NCBI GenBank assembly: GCA_944322695.1
Contig: CALUPQ010000084.1
Coordinates: 1-39,672, forward strand
Origin: an uncultured Mailhella sp.
GTDB taxonomy: Bacteria; Desulfobacterota; Desulfovibrionia; Desulfovibrionales; Desulfovibrionaceae
Direction of reading: 5' to 3'
DNA: 39,672 bases
The notes under the pieces were generated by a model. It was given only the letters and a program-made list of their open reading frames with translations. It searched no databases and was not told where the DNA came from. Below, one piece after another: positions 17,009 through 23,567 of the stretch. The position numbers and the translations under genes were made by a program. The first letter of the stretch is position 1; each line of letters opens with the position of its first letter.

Positions 17009-17571
17009 TGCGCGGCAGGCTCGTCTATGTCATGGGGCCTTCAGGCGCGGGGAAGGATTCGCTGCTCGACATGCTGCGGCAGACGTTCTGCGGGCAGCCT
17101 GTCGCCTTTCCGAGGCGCTACATCACAAGGCCTTCCTCAGCCGGGGGCGAAAGACATATTCCCATAACCCCTGAGCATTTCAGGCATCTTGAAGAGCAGG
17201 GATACTTTTCCCTGCACTGGGCCAGCCACGGCTACCTGTACGGCATAGCGGCCAGTACGGAAGCGGCGCTTGAGTGCGGCGTTTCCCTCATCGTCAACGG
17301 TTCCCGCGCGGCCTTTCCCCAGGCTCTGCACCGCTATCCCGACCTTCTGCCCGTGCTCGTCACCGTTCCGCCGGACATACTCCGCGAAAGGCTCGTGAAG
17401 CGCGGGCGGGAATCCGGGGAGGAGCTGGAGGAAAGGCTCAGAGCCGCCTTCATGCCCGTTCCCGAAGAGAACGCTGTCCCGTACTGGATACGGCTCGACA
17501 ATTCCGGCCCTCTGGAACAGAACGCCCGGGCGCTGACGGCATCCCTCAAGGGGGCTCTCGGCCTCGCCTGA
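17008..17571 (+). CDS. phnN: Ribose 1,5-bisphosphate phosphokinase PhnN
   Basis: 187 residues from the ATG overlapping the phnM stop by one base. P-loop kinase of the guanylate-kinase type: GPSGAGKDSLLDML, RRYITRPSSAGGERHIP, LHWASHGYLYGI and VNGSRAAFPQA are diagnostic. It phosphorylates ribose 1,5-bisphosphate to PRPP, returning the phosphonate-derived phosphate to nucleotide synthesis. It is the last gene of the operon. A related second copy lies at 18819-19460 on the other strand. Confidence 0.95.
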   Translation: MRGRLVYVMGPSGAGKDSLLDMLRQTFCGQPVAFPRRYITRPSSAGGERHIPITPEHFRHLEEQGYFSLHWASHGYLYGIAASTEAALECGVSLIVNGSRAAFPQALHRYPDLLPVLVTVPPDILRERLVKRGRESGEELEERLRAAFMPVPEENAVPYWIRLDNSGPLEQNARALTASLKGALGLA

Positions 17572-17639
17572 GCGTTCCCATGCTCATGGGAGGGAGAAGC
17601 GTTTCTCCCTTCGCGTTCAATCATGCTGCTCATGTCCTG

Positions 17640-17690
17640 AAAAGCCGTCCCTTTGCAGTGCGCTCAGAGCGCCGCACCCGGGCGGCTTTT
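17640..17690 (+). terminator. Candidate terminator of the phn operon
   Basis: AAAAGCCGTCC (17640-17650) pairs with GGGCGGCTTTT (17680-17690) with one G-U pair, enclosing an inner hairpin GCGCT-CAG-AGCGC. The T tract is short (TTTTGTCT), so termination may be incomplete. A second small hairpin, GGGAGAA/TTCTCCC, lies near 17592-17609. Confidence 0.55.
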
Positions 17691-17752
17691 GTCTGGCGCT
17701 CTGGGACGGCCGGGGAAAACCGGGGAGGCTATGCGGGGCTTTCCCGGAAGCC

Positions 17753-17780
17753 TTGACAGAACAGCGTTCGTATCTATGTT
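17753..17780 (+). promoter_or_regulatory. Sigma-70 promoter of the molbindin gene
   Basis: TTGACA at 17753-17758, 16-bp spacer, TATGTT at 17775-17780. The coding start is at 17820, giving a leader of about 30 nt with AAGGAG at 17806-17811. Confidence 0.75.
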
Positions 17781-17819
17781 TGCTCTGCATCCATTTTCGA
17801 CATTTAAGGAGTTGCTCCC

Positions 17820-18248
17820 ATGAAAATTACGACGAAGAATGTACTGGAAGGTGTGGTCACGGCCGTGAAGAAAGGCGCGGTGAACGACGAAGTCTCCATC
17901 GACCTCAAGGGCGGTCTCAAGGTTTCCGCCATCGTGACCAGCCAGAGCACCGAAACGCTGGGTCTCAAGCCCGGCAAGGAAGTGCTGGCCATGGTGAAGG
18001 GCATCAACGTGCTGCTGGCCAGCGACTTGGAAGGCTACAGCTTCTCTTCCCGCAACATGCTGCCCGGCACCGTGAAGGGCGTGAAGAAGGGACAGATTAT
18101 GGCCAGCGTGGCCGTGGAACTCGACAACGGCGACCGTCTGACCTCCGTATGCACGGTGGACAGCGCCGAGGATGCCGGCATTGCCGAAGGCGTGCGCGTG
18201 CAGGCCGCCATCAAGGCTCCTCATGTGATTCTCGCTGCGAAGAACTAA
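17820..18248 (+). CDS. Molybdate-binding di-TOBE (molbindin, Mop-type) protein
   Basis: 142 residues in two similar TOBE/Mop domains: residues about 6-65 (NVLEGVVTAVKKGAVNDEVSI, TLGLKPGKEVLAMVKGINVLL) and about 76-140 (NMLPGTVKGVKKG, DAGIAEGVRVQAAIKAPHVIL). There is no DNA-binding or ATPase domain, so this is a free-standing molbindin that binds molybdate or tungstate in the cytoplasm for storage or buffering. It has its own promoter and terminator. It converges on a Moco-riboswitch-like unit on the other strand, which supports a role in Mo/W metabolism. Confidence 0.92.
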   Translation: MKITTKNVLEGVVTAVKKGAVNDEVSIDLKGGLKVSAIVTSQSTETLGLKPGKEVLAMVKGINVLLASDLEGYSFSSRNMLPGTVKGVKKGQIMASVAVELDNGDRLTSVCTVDSAEDAGIAEGVRVQAAIKAPHVILAAKN

Positions 18249-18287
18249 TCCTCGCTGTCCGTTTTGTGACGGGCACGTTTCCGATAG

Positions 18288-18316
18288 AAAAAGCCGGCCT
18301 GCGGGCCGGCTTTTTT
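18288..18316. terminator. Bidirectional terminator shared by molbindin gene and the minus-strand riboswitch unit
   Basis: GCCGGCC pairs with GGCCGGC around a TGCG loop (stem about 18293-18310). Six T follow on the plus strand and five on the minus strand, so the hairpin can end transcripts from both sides. The stop codon of the minus-strand small ORF (18316-18318) touches its edge. Confidence 0.92.
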
Positions 18317-18444
18317 CATGCTTTCGGAGGAGCGAGGGCATAACGAGCTTCTTCCTTTGAATATCGCGTCAGGGATGTGGCTTCCGTTATCCTGCCATGG
18401 GCCAGAGCCGCCGCAACACAGAAGAGGAGAGGAAATCTTTTCAT
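18316..18444 (-). CDS. Small ORF (42 codons) downstream of Moco-like RNA; possible exported peptide or remnant
   Basis: ATG at 18444-18442 with GGAG at 18454-18451, 6 nt spacing. The product starts MKRFPLLFCVAAALAHG, which looks like a signal peptide, followed by about 25 polar residues with no recognised motif. It ends exactly at a terminator and lies between a riboswitch-like RNA and that terminator, so it occupies the place of the regulated gene. It may be a real small exported protein, or the first codons of an exported Mo/W-binding protein gene whose rest has been deleted. No family assignment is possible. Confidence 0.42.
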   Translation of the reverse strand: MKRFPLLFCVAAALAHGRITEATSLTRYSKEEARYALAPPKA

Positions 18445-18450
18445 GCGATT

Positions 18451-18506
18451 CTCCATGCCGCGCATACGCGCGTTTCCGGTGTTGCTCACAGAGGAAAACA
18501 CCAGAA
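18451..18506 (-). promoter_or_regulatory. Putative expression platform of the Moco-like RNA
   Basis: On the minus strand GCGGCATGGA occurs twice: as the P1 3' strand and again at 18461-18452, where it includes the start of the GGAG ribosome binding site of the small ORF. The P1 5' strand can therefore pair with either. Two further hairpins lie between: TTCTGGTGTT/AACACCGGAA (18506-18474) and CGCGC-GTAT-GCGCG (18472-18459), the latter competing for the second copy. This layout fits control of translation initiation. Confidence 0.5.
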
Positions 18507-18556
18507 CCATGAATGCGGGCGGTATGTGGACATGGCTCAAGCGCAGCGTTTTCTTT

Positions 18557-18638
18557 CCATGCCGCAGGGGCATTTACGGGAGGCGGTTCCGTTTCCAGAG
18601 CCACCCTGTGAGCAGAAACTCAGGTCGGAGCGGCATGG
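18557..18638 (-). promoter_or_regulatory. Moco/Tuco riboswitch-like RNA (molybdenum or tungsten cofactor)
   Basis: Read on the minus strand: P1 is CCATGCCGC (18638-18630) with GCGGCATGG (18565-18557), 9 perfect pairs. Inside are P2 (CCTG with CAGG, plus AG/CT), and a GGTGG/CCGCC stem capped by TCTG-GAAA-CGGA with a GNRA tetraloop. Next comes CGCCTCCCGTA, which I recognise as the conserved 3' block of the E. coli moaA Moco RNA, and TGGAAAG after P1 also agrees with it. P3 is almost absent, as in the variant attributed to tungsten cofactor. It lies between a promoter and a small ORF. The family call is from memory of the consensus; a covariance search would settle it. Confidence 0.65.
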
Positions 18639-18677
18639 CGCGGGGCTTTAGCCGGACCGACTCGAAAACTTATTTTT

Positions 18678-18706
18678 GAAATAGACAAGCGCCGTGGCTT
18701 TGTCAA
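18678..18706 (-). promoter_or_regulatory. Promoter of the riboswitch/small-ORF unit
   Basis: On the minus strand TTGACA (18706-18701) is followed by a 17-bp spacer and TATTTC (18683-18678). Predicted transcription would start near 18671 and give an RNA of about 380 nt to the terminator. The -10 match is moderate. Confidence 0.55.
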
Positions 18707-18818
18707 GCAGCTCCGGAAAAAAGGAGGAGTTCTCTTTGAAACTGCGTGTGAAGGGAAGGGTAGGCTTTCGGCATGCGGACATGGAGACAGGGCCTGCGGA
18801 CCTTGGCAGGCAGAGGCG

Positions 18819-19460
18819 TCAGCGCCGGCGAAGGCGCTCTCGAAGCTCCTCCGCCAGGACGAGCGCGGCCTCGTGCAGCGAGGATGAGTTGTCGATGCGT
18901 ATCCAGTCCGAAACGTGTTCTTCTCCGGGAATGGGCATGGAGGCTTTTTGCAGGCGGGCGTTCAGCTCCGGTTCCGATTCGCGGCCGCGTTTTAAAAGCC
19001 GTTCACGAAGAACGGCGACAGGCGCGCTGACGAGCACGGGCAGCAGGTCGGGAAACAGGGCCAGCGCCTGCGGAAAGGCTGCGCGGGAGCCGTTGACGAG
19101 CAGGAAGAGGCCCTGCTCCAGAACGGCGGTGGAAGAAGAGGAAATGCCGTAGAGGCGGCCGTGGCTTGCCCAGTGCAGGGCGAAGAAGCCTTGCGCCGCA
19201 AGGCGTTCGAAACGGTTTCGGCTCAGGGGAATGTGTTTTTCTCCCCCGTCCGACGCCGGGCGGGTGATGTAGCGTACGGCATAAGCCAGAGGCAGGTCTG
19301 GAACGATGCTTCGCAGCTCTTCCAGAAGGCTGTCCTTTCCCACCCCGGAAGCGCCCATGACATAGACGAGTCTGCCGCGGGGCGGAACTTTGGGGAAGAA
19401 GCTCCGGACCTTTTTTGAGGGAAGAAGAGTGTCGCAGTACAGGGGCTGCGCTTCTGTCAT
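18819..19460 (-). CDS. Second PhnN-like ribose 1,5-bisphosphate phosphokinase
   Basis: 213 residues; AAGGAG precedes the ATG at 19460. Residues from about 29 on match the operon PhnN closely: GRLVYVMGASGVGKDSLLEEL, RYITRPASDGGEKHIPL, LHWASHGRLYGIS, VNGSRAAFPQALALFPDLLPV and LRERLLKRGRE. The first 28 residues are extra. All nucleotide-binding and substrate blocks look intact, so it is probably active. It lies outside the phn operon, on the opposite strand and alone. It may have a different regulation or a related substrate. No terminator is obvious after it. Confidence 0.85.
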   Translation of the reverse strand: MTEAQPLYCDTLLPSKKVRSFFPKVPPRGRLVYVMGASGVGKDSLLEELRSIVPDLPLAYAVRYITRPASDGGEKHIPLSRNRFERLAAQGFFALHWASHGRLYGISSSSTAVLEQGLFLLVNGSRAAFPQALALFPDLLPVLVSAPVAVLRERLLKRGRESEPELNARLQKASMPIPGEEHVSDWIRIDNSSSLHEAALVLAEELRERLRRR

Positions 19461-19603
19461 GGTCGGAGCACTCCTTGCCTTTGCGGTTCGGTTTTTCCGG
19501 CCGGAGGGGCGTGGATGGCCGTCCGTTCATGATAGGGGATGCGTCGGAGGGCGTCAAACCGTCTGCACGGAAGGCGGCGGGTGGTACGGGGCCGCGGAGG
19601 GCG

Positions 19604-20122
19604 TCACCGAACCGGAATTTCCCCGGGATGCCTGCGGGCCGCGCTATCCAGAATGCGGGCGATGATGAAAATGCCCGCTATGTTGAAAACAAGGCGCAGG
19701 AGCATGAAGCGCGGGCCGAGCGTGGCGCTTTCAAACATGAGGAGCGGAATTTTTGTGGTGGACCATGCGCCGATGAAGATGAACACGTTGAGCATGCGCG
19801 CGCCTTTCTTCATCATGACTCCGGCCAGAGGAAAGGCCGCGTACAGCGGCCCTGCCGCGGCAGAGCCCAGCAGAAAAGCCAGAAGCATGCCTCTGATTCC
19901 CGAGCCATCCCCCATGTATTTCATCATGGTTTCTCTCTCCACCCACACGTCCAGGAGACCGAGAAGCACGAAGATGGGCGGCAGGAAGGACAGCATTTCC
20001 ACAAGGTTGTCCCGCGTGATTTCCACGGAGGCTCTGCCAGTTTCCGGCTCCAGGGCGAAGAGAACGGCGTTCAGGCAGAGAAGGGCCAGAAGAACACGAT
20101 ACCTTTTGACGAGCGCGACCAT
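19604..20122 (-). CDS. Predicted permease, C-terminal half (ArsP/DUF318-like)
   Basis: 172 residues with four or five membrane segments. The block LSFLPPIFVLLGLLDVWVERETMMKYMGDGSG followed by GMLLAFLLGSAAAGPLYAAFPLAGVMMKKGA is typical of the COG0701/UPF0718 permeases (ArsP-like, UPF0718), which are usually one chain of about 300-350 residues. Here it begins in a TAATG overlap with the preceding permease half, so the two probably form one transporter. The substrate is unknown; an ArsR regulator heads the operon, suggesting a metalloid or metal. Confidence 0.78.
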   Translation of the reverse strand: MVALVKRYRVLLALLCLNAVLFALEPETGRASVEITRDNLVEMLSFLPPIFVLLGLLDVWVERETMMKYMGDGSGIRGMLLAFLLGSAAAGPLYAAFPLAGVMMKKGARMLNVFIFIGAWSTTKIPLLMFESATLGPRFMLLRLVFNIAGIFIIARILDSAARRHPGEIPVR

Positions 20123-20598
20123 TACAGAAGCACCCCCATGACGATGGAAGAGAGAACGGCATAGACAAAGGCCAGCAGGTTTCTCTCCACGGCAAGGCGC
20201 TTGCCGAAGAAGGTGCTTTCCAGCGGCAGGGTGACGATGCCGACCATCATGAGCGTGGTGAGGAACATGGCCATCTGTCCGTAGCCCGCGCCGGAAGCGA
20301 GAAGGGACGCCGCCAGCGGAAAGGCGATGAACCCCGGAATGAGCGTGACCGAACCGACGGCCGCGGCCAGCGCCATGCCGAGAGCGCCGGACTCTGCGCC
20401 CAGCAGACGGGAGATGAGGCTCTCGTCCACAATGGCAAGCATGAGGCCCACAAGGACGAGGATGGACAGAAACTGCGGCAGTATGCCTTCAAAGGATTTC
20501 CAGGCCTTTTTCAGGGCCAGCGCGGTTTTTGCTCTGTCCCGGGAGAAGGACAGGCCGAGCAGAAGAAGCGTGCATGCGTAAAGAAGCGCGGTGGACAT
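20122..20598 (-). CDS. Predicted permease, N-terminal half (ArsP/DUF318-like)
   Basis: 158 residues, four to five hydrophobic segments: STALLYACTLLLLGLSF, ILPQFLSILVLVGLMLAIVD, GMALAAAVGSVTLIPGFIAFPLAASLL and MAMFLTTLMMVGIVTLPLE. The pattern of a PGFIAFPLAASLL core repeat mirrors GPLYAAFPLAGVMM in the partner protein, so the halves are likely duplicated domains. It starts 3 bp after the ArsR stop with AAGGA upstream. Confidence 0.78.
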   Translation of the reverse strand: MSTALLYACTLLLLGLSFSRDRAKTALALKKAWKSFEGILPQFLSILVLVGLMLAIVDESLISRLLGAESGALGMALAAAVGSVTLIPGFIAFPLAASLLASGAGYGQMAMFLTTLMMVGIVTLPLESTFFGKRLAVERNLLAFVYAVLSSIVMGVLL

Positions 20599-20601
20599 GG
20601 G

Positions 20602-20970
20602 TTATTTTCCTTTTTCCGGCAAGGGAGCCATGGGCAGCCGGATGAAACCTGCGCTGCCGTGACACATCCTCCGGACGCTTTCGGCGCAGGCTCCTTCCGC
20701 TTCCGGACGAATGTCTGCCAGAGACTCGATGTCCCTGGCCAGAGCGCGCAGTCTTTCCCTGTCGATGGAGTAGTGCATGAAATGGCCGCGCTTTTCTCCG
20801 GTGAGCAGCATGGCCTGCCTGAGAACCCTGAGGTGTTGTGATACCGCGCTTTCGCTGATGCCGAGGGCTCGGGCCAGCGCGGAGACGCAGCAGTTGTGCC
20901 GAAGCAGCAGAACTATGATGCGGCGGCGGTTTTCATCGGCCAGTGCGCGGTAAAGAGATGCGGTTTCCAT
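20602..20970 (-). CDS. ArsR-family transcriptional regulator
   Basis: 122 residues. Winged HTH: LYRALADENRRRIIVLLLRHN at the start, recognition helix SALARALGISESAVSQHLRVLRQA, and wing LLTGEKRGHFMHYSID. At the usual metalloid-binding site (CVC in ArsR) it has NCCVS, so two adjacent cysteines are present, and further cysteines lie in the tail (EGACAES, RRMCHGS). It is likely a derepressor that controls its own operon with the two permease halves. A 16-bp palindrome lies upstream. Confidence 0.92.
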   Translation of the reverse strand: METASLYRALADENRRRIIVLLLRHNCCVSALARALGISESAVSQHLRVLRQAMLLTGEKRGHFMHYSIDRERLRALARDIESLADIRPEAEGACAESVRRMCHGSAGFIRLPMAPLPEKGK

Positions 20971-20996
20971 GGGGTCCGGCGTAGGGTGAATTTTAA

Positions 20997-21012
20997 TTAA
21001 GTAATTACTTAA
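20997..21012. promoter_or_regulatory. Palindromic operator upstream of arsR
   Basis: TTAAGTAATTACTTAA is a perfect 16-bp palindrome about 27 bp upstream of the arsR start codon, in an A+T-rich patch. Size and position fit an ArsR-type operator overlapping the promoter. Confidence 0.72.
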
Positions 21013-21063
21013 ATAAAAGGGACGGCCGGCGCTGTCAACAGATGAAGATTGCCGTAAGCCGGA

Positions 21064-21106
21064 AAAACGTCATCCCCGCGGCGTGGGGACGCCTGCGGGG
21101 ATGACG
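21064..21106 (-). terminator. Terminator of the DUF1538/P-II operon
   Basis: CGTCATCCCCGC (21068-21079) pairs perfectly with GCGGGGATGACG (21095-21106), with a small inner hairpin GGCGT/ACGCC. On the minus strand five T follow directly. It ends transcripts arriving from the P-II gene. Confidence 0.9.
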
Positions 21107-21147
21107 GAGTTTCTGGTAAGGACATGCCTCGGCCGGAGCTTTGGCGG

Positions 21148-21846
21148 TCAGTCTTTCTTTGTGCCCAGGGTTTCGAAGGATTCCACGGGGGTACGGAAGG
21201 CGATGCCGGAGCCGGGCTCCGCGTTTTGAAAGTCCGCCCTGATGCTGTCCATGATGCGCGCGCTGTCGGCTTTGGGGCTGAGAATCATGACCAGTTCCTT
21301 TTCCGGCACGATGGTGATGCCGAAGAAGGTGGCGTCGTCAGGCCTTGCGGTACCGCGGGCATGGATGACGGTGCCGCCCGTGGCGCCGGCGCGGCGAGCC
21401 GCGTCCATGACCTGGTCGGCGCCGCCGTCGTTGACGATGATGGAAAGAAGTTCGTAGCCGGGCGCGTCCTGGCTGTTGTCAGACATGATATCCTCCTGAG
21501 ACTGGGAAAGGGCGGCGGTCGGAGCCGAACACTGGGGACGGAAGACGTCGAGTACGTTGATGGTGAACATGATGCCGCGCGTTCTGGCCAGAGAAGGGGC
21601 GTGACGCAGCGCTTCCATGACGGGCCGTACGAGGTGTGTGGGAAGAAGGCAGTAGAGCAGTTCCTTTTCCACGTCGTCCAGCCCGAGGATGCGGAGCCAT
21701 TTGCTCTGCGCGGTGCCGCGGCCCATGAGGACGGTGCCGCCGAGAGCGCCGGCCTTCCGGGCTTCGGCCACCACGTCATCGCATTTGTGTTTTTCTATGA
21801 CGGCGACGAGCAGCTTGCCCGCGCTTTCACTGGAAGAGGTATTCAT
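21148..21846 (-). CDS. Tandem P-II-like signal protein (two P-II domains)
   Basis: 232 residues from the ATG at 21846, which overlaps the DUF1538 stop. Domain 1 (about 10-105) and domain 2 (about 127-225) are each P-II-like: KLLVAVIEKHKCDDVV with AGALGGTVLMGRGTA, and YELLSIIVNDGGADQVM with AGATGGTVIHARGTA. The linker (about 106-126) holds an in-frame ATG at 21486 preceded by AGGAGG, so a separate 112-residue second domain, the normal P-II length, may also be made. The canonical GlnB T-loop tyrosine region is not evident. P-II proteins bind nucleotides and control transporters; the DUF1538 partner is the likely target. Confidence 0.85.
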   Translation of the reverse strand: MNTSSSESAGKLLVAVIEKHKCDDVVAEARKAGALGGTVLMGRGTAQSKWLRILGLDDVEKELLYCLLPTHLVRPVMEALRHAPSLARTRGIMFTINVLDVFRPQCSAPTAALSQSQEDIMSDNSQDAPGYELLSIIVNDGGADQVMDAARRAGATGGTVIHARGTARPDDATFFGITIVPEKELVMILSPKADSARIMDSIRADFQNAEPGSGIAFRTPVESFETLGTKKD

Positions 21847-23297
21847 GAGCGAACTCCCGTCTTGCGGCTGAAAACGATGCCCAGAAGCTGGATGGCGATG
21901 AGGGGCGTCATGGCAATCATGGCGATGCAGCCGAAGGCATCCACGGCGGGATTGCCTCCGACCCCCTTGGAGACTCCGAGCATGAAGGCCAGAATGAAGG
22001 TGGAGGCCATGGGTCCGGAGGCCACGCCGCCGGAGTCGAAGGCGATGGCGGTGAACATGCGCGGACACAGGCGCATGAGCAGCATGGCGATGACATAGCC
22101 CGGTGCCAGGAAGACCCAGAGACTCGTGCCCGTGGTCACCCTGTACATGGCAATGCCCACGGCCAGCGAAACGCCGGCGGAAAGGGCGGCCAGCATAAGG
22201 CCGCGCCTGATGGCGCCGCCGGAGACCTGCTGTACCTGTTCGGTGAGAATCCATACGGCGGGTTCCGCACATACCACCACGGCCCCGAGCACAAGCGCCA
22301 CGGGGATGAGCAGAAAGCGGTTTTCCGGAGCGGAGAGCAGCGCCCCCAGAGCGTCGCCTGCGGGCATGAAGCCGCCCTTTACGCCGAGGAAGAACAGAAC
22401 GACGCCGAGGAAGGTGTAGATGAGACCCATGACCGTGCGCAGCGTCTGTCTGCGGGAGAGCCGGATGAGGAACAGCCGGAACAGCAGGAACAGCACGGCC
22501 AGCGGCCCGAGGGCCATGGACACTTCATGGACGACTTCCGGCAGCAGACGAAGGAAGTGTTCGACAAGTCCTTCCTGGACGGATGCAGCCGCGGCCTGAT
22601 TTTCCGGCATGGCCGGAGAGGCGAAGAGCCCCAGCATCAGCACGGCGAGGATGGGGCCTACCGAAGCCAGTCCCACGAATCCGAAGCTGTCGTCCCCGGC
22701 ATGGCTGCCGCCGCGCACCGCCGCCACGCCCACGCCGAGCGCCATGATGAAGGGCACCGTCATGGGGCCGGTGGTGGCTCCGCCGGCGTCGAAACCTATG
22801 CCCAGAAAGAGTCCGGGGGTGAAGTATGCGCAGAGAAATACCGCTCCGTAGCAGAGGAAGAGCAGCAGCTTGAGCGGAAGCTGAAAAATGATGCGCGCCA
22901 TGGCCACGGCCACGAAAAATCCGACCCCGGCCGCAATGATGCAGACGAGGGCCATGGGAGCGATGACCGGAGCAACCCCCGTGACCTGAGCCGCCAGCAC
23001 CTGTACGTCCGGCTCGGCCACGGTGATGATGAACCCGACCACGAAGCCCGCGGCCAGCATGAGGGCAAGGTTGCGCTTGCCGGTAAGGGTGGAGCCCACC
23101 TTCTGCCCCACGGGCAGCACGCCGATGTCGGCCCCCACCAGAAAAAGTCCGAGGCCGATGATGAACAGCACCGCTCCTGCGAGAAAGCTCGGCAGAGCGT
23201 CGCCGAGCGGAGCAACCGTCAGGTGAAGCAGAAGAACCAGAATGACTATCGGCACTACCGATATCACGGACTCCCTGCATTTCTCGATGAAGAGCAT
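21843..23297 (-). CDS. DUF1538 family membrane protein
   Basis: 484 residues, about 12-13 membrane segments, ATG at 23297 with AAGGA upstream. Built of two similar halves: GIGFDAGGATTGPMTVPFIMA in the first half matches AIAFDSGGVASGPMASTFIL in the second, and EPDVQVLAAQVTGV matches EPAVWILTEQVQQV. Such a repeat with GP-containing discontinuous segments is typical of secondary transporters, but the substrate of DUF1538 is not known to me. Its gene overlaps the tandem P-II gene by 4 bp, so the pair probably forms a P-II-gated transporter. Confidence 0.85.
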   Translation of the reverse strand: MLFIEKCRESVISVVPIVILVLLLHLTVAPLGDALPSFLAGAVLFIIGLGLFLVGADIGVLPVGQKVGSTLTGKRNLALMLAAGFVVGFIITVAEPDVQVLAAQVTGVAPVIAPMALVCIIAAGVGFFVAVAMARIIFQLPLKLLLFLCYGAVFLCAYFTPGLFLGIGFDAGGATTGPMTVPFIMALGVGVAAVRGGSHAGDDSFGFVGLASVGPILAVLMLGLFASPAMPENQAAAASVQEGLVEHFLRLLPEVVHEVSMALGPLAVLFLLFRLFLIRLSRRQTLRTVMGLIYTFLGVVLFFLGVKGGFMPAGDALGALLSAPENRFLLIPVALVLGAVVVCAEPAVWILTEQVQQVSGGAIRRGLMLAALSAGVSLAVGIAMYRVTTGTSLWVFLAPGYVIAMLLMRLCPRMFTAIAFDSGGVASGPMASTFILAFMLGVSKGVGGNPAVDAFGCIAMIAMTPLIAIQLLGIVFSRKTGVRS

Positions 23298-23567
23298 GGG
23301 TATCCTTTAGACTGTTGAGAGTGAAAGAGATACCGGTGTCCCGGCAGGTCTTATGCAAAACGGCGTTTCATTGGAAGTGTCGGTTGAAATGCCGGTTGTT
23401 TGAACGTTATTTACGTAAAATCAAAGAAGCATATATGATATGATGCGGAAAGTTGCGGAACGGCACCTTTGAGCAGGTGGCGGATGACCACATGTTATCC
23501 TGTGGGGGATGTCTGAGTTCGTGGCTTTTCCGACTGCTTGCGGAACCGTTTCGCCTTCTTTTGAATA
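23298..23567. other. Spacer upstream of the DUF1538 operon
   Basis: 270 bp without a gene. It contains a 10-bp palindrome TTTACGTAAA at 23410-23419 in an A+T-rich patch; the DUF1538 promoter should be here but is not clear-cut. Confidence 0.4.

Noticed and set aside
19545..19606. Direct repeat CGGAGGGCGTCA at 19545-19556 and 19595-19606, exactly 50 bp apart
   Set aside because: Only two copies, G+C-rich, and one overlaps the end of the permease gene; no function suggested.
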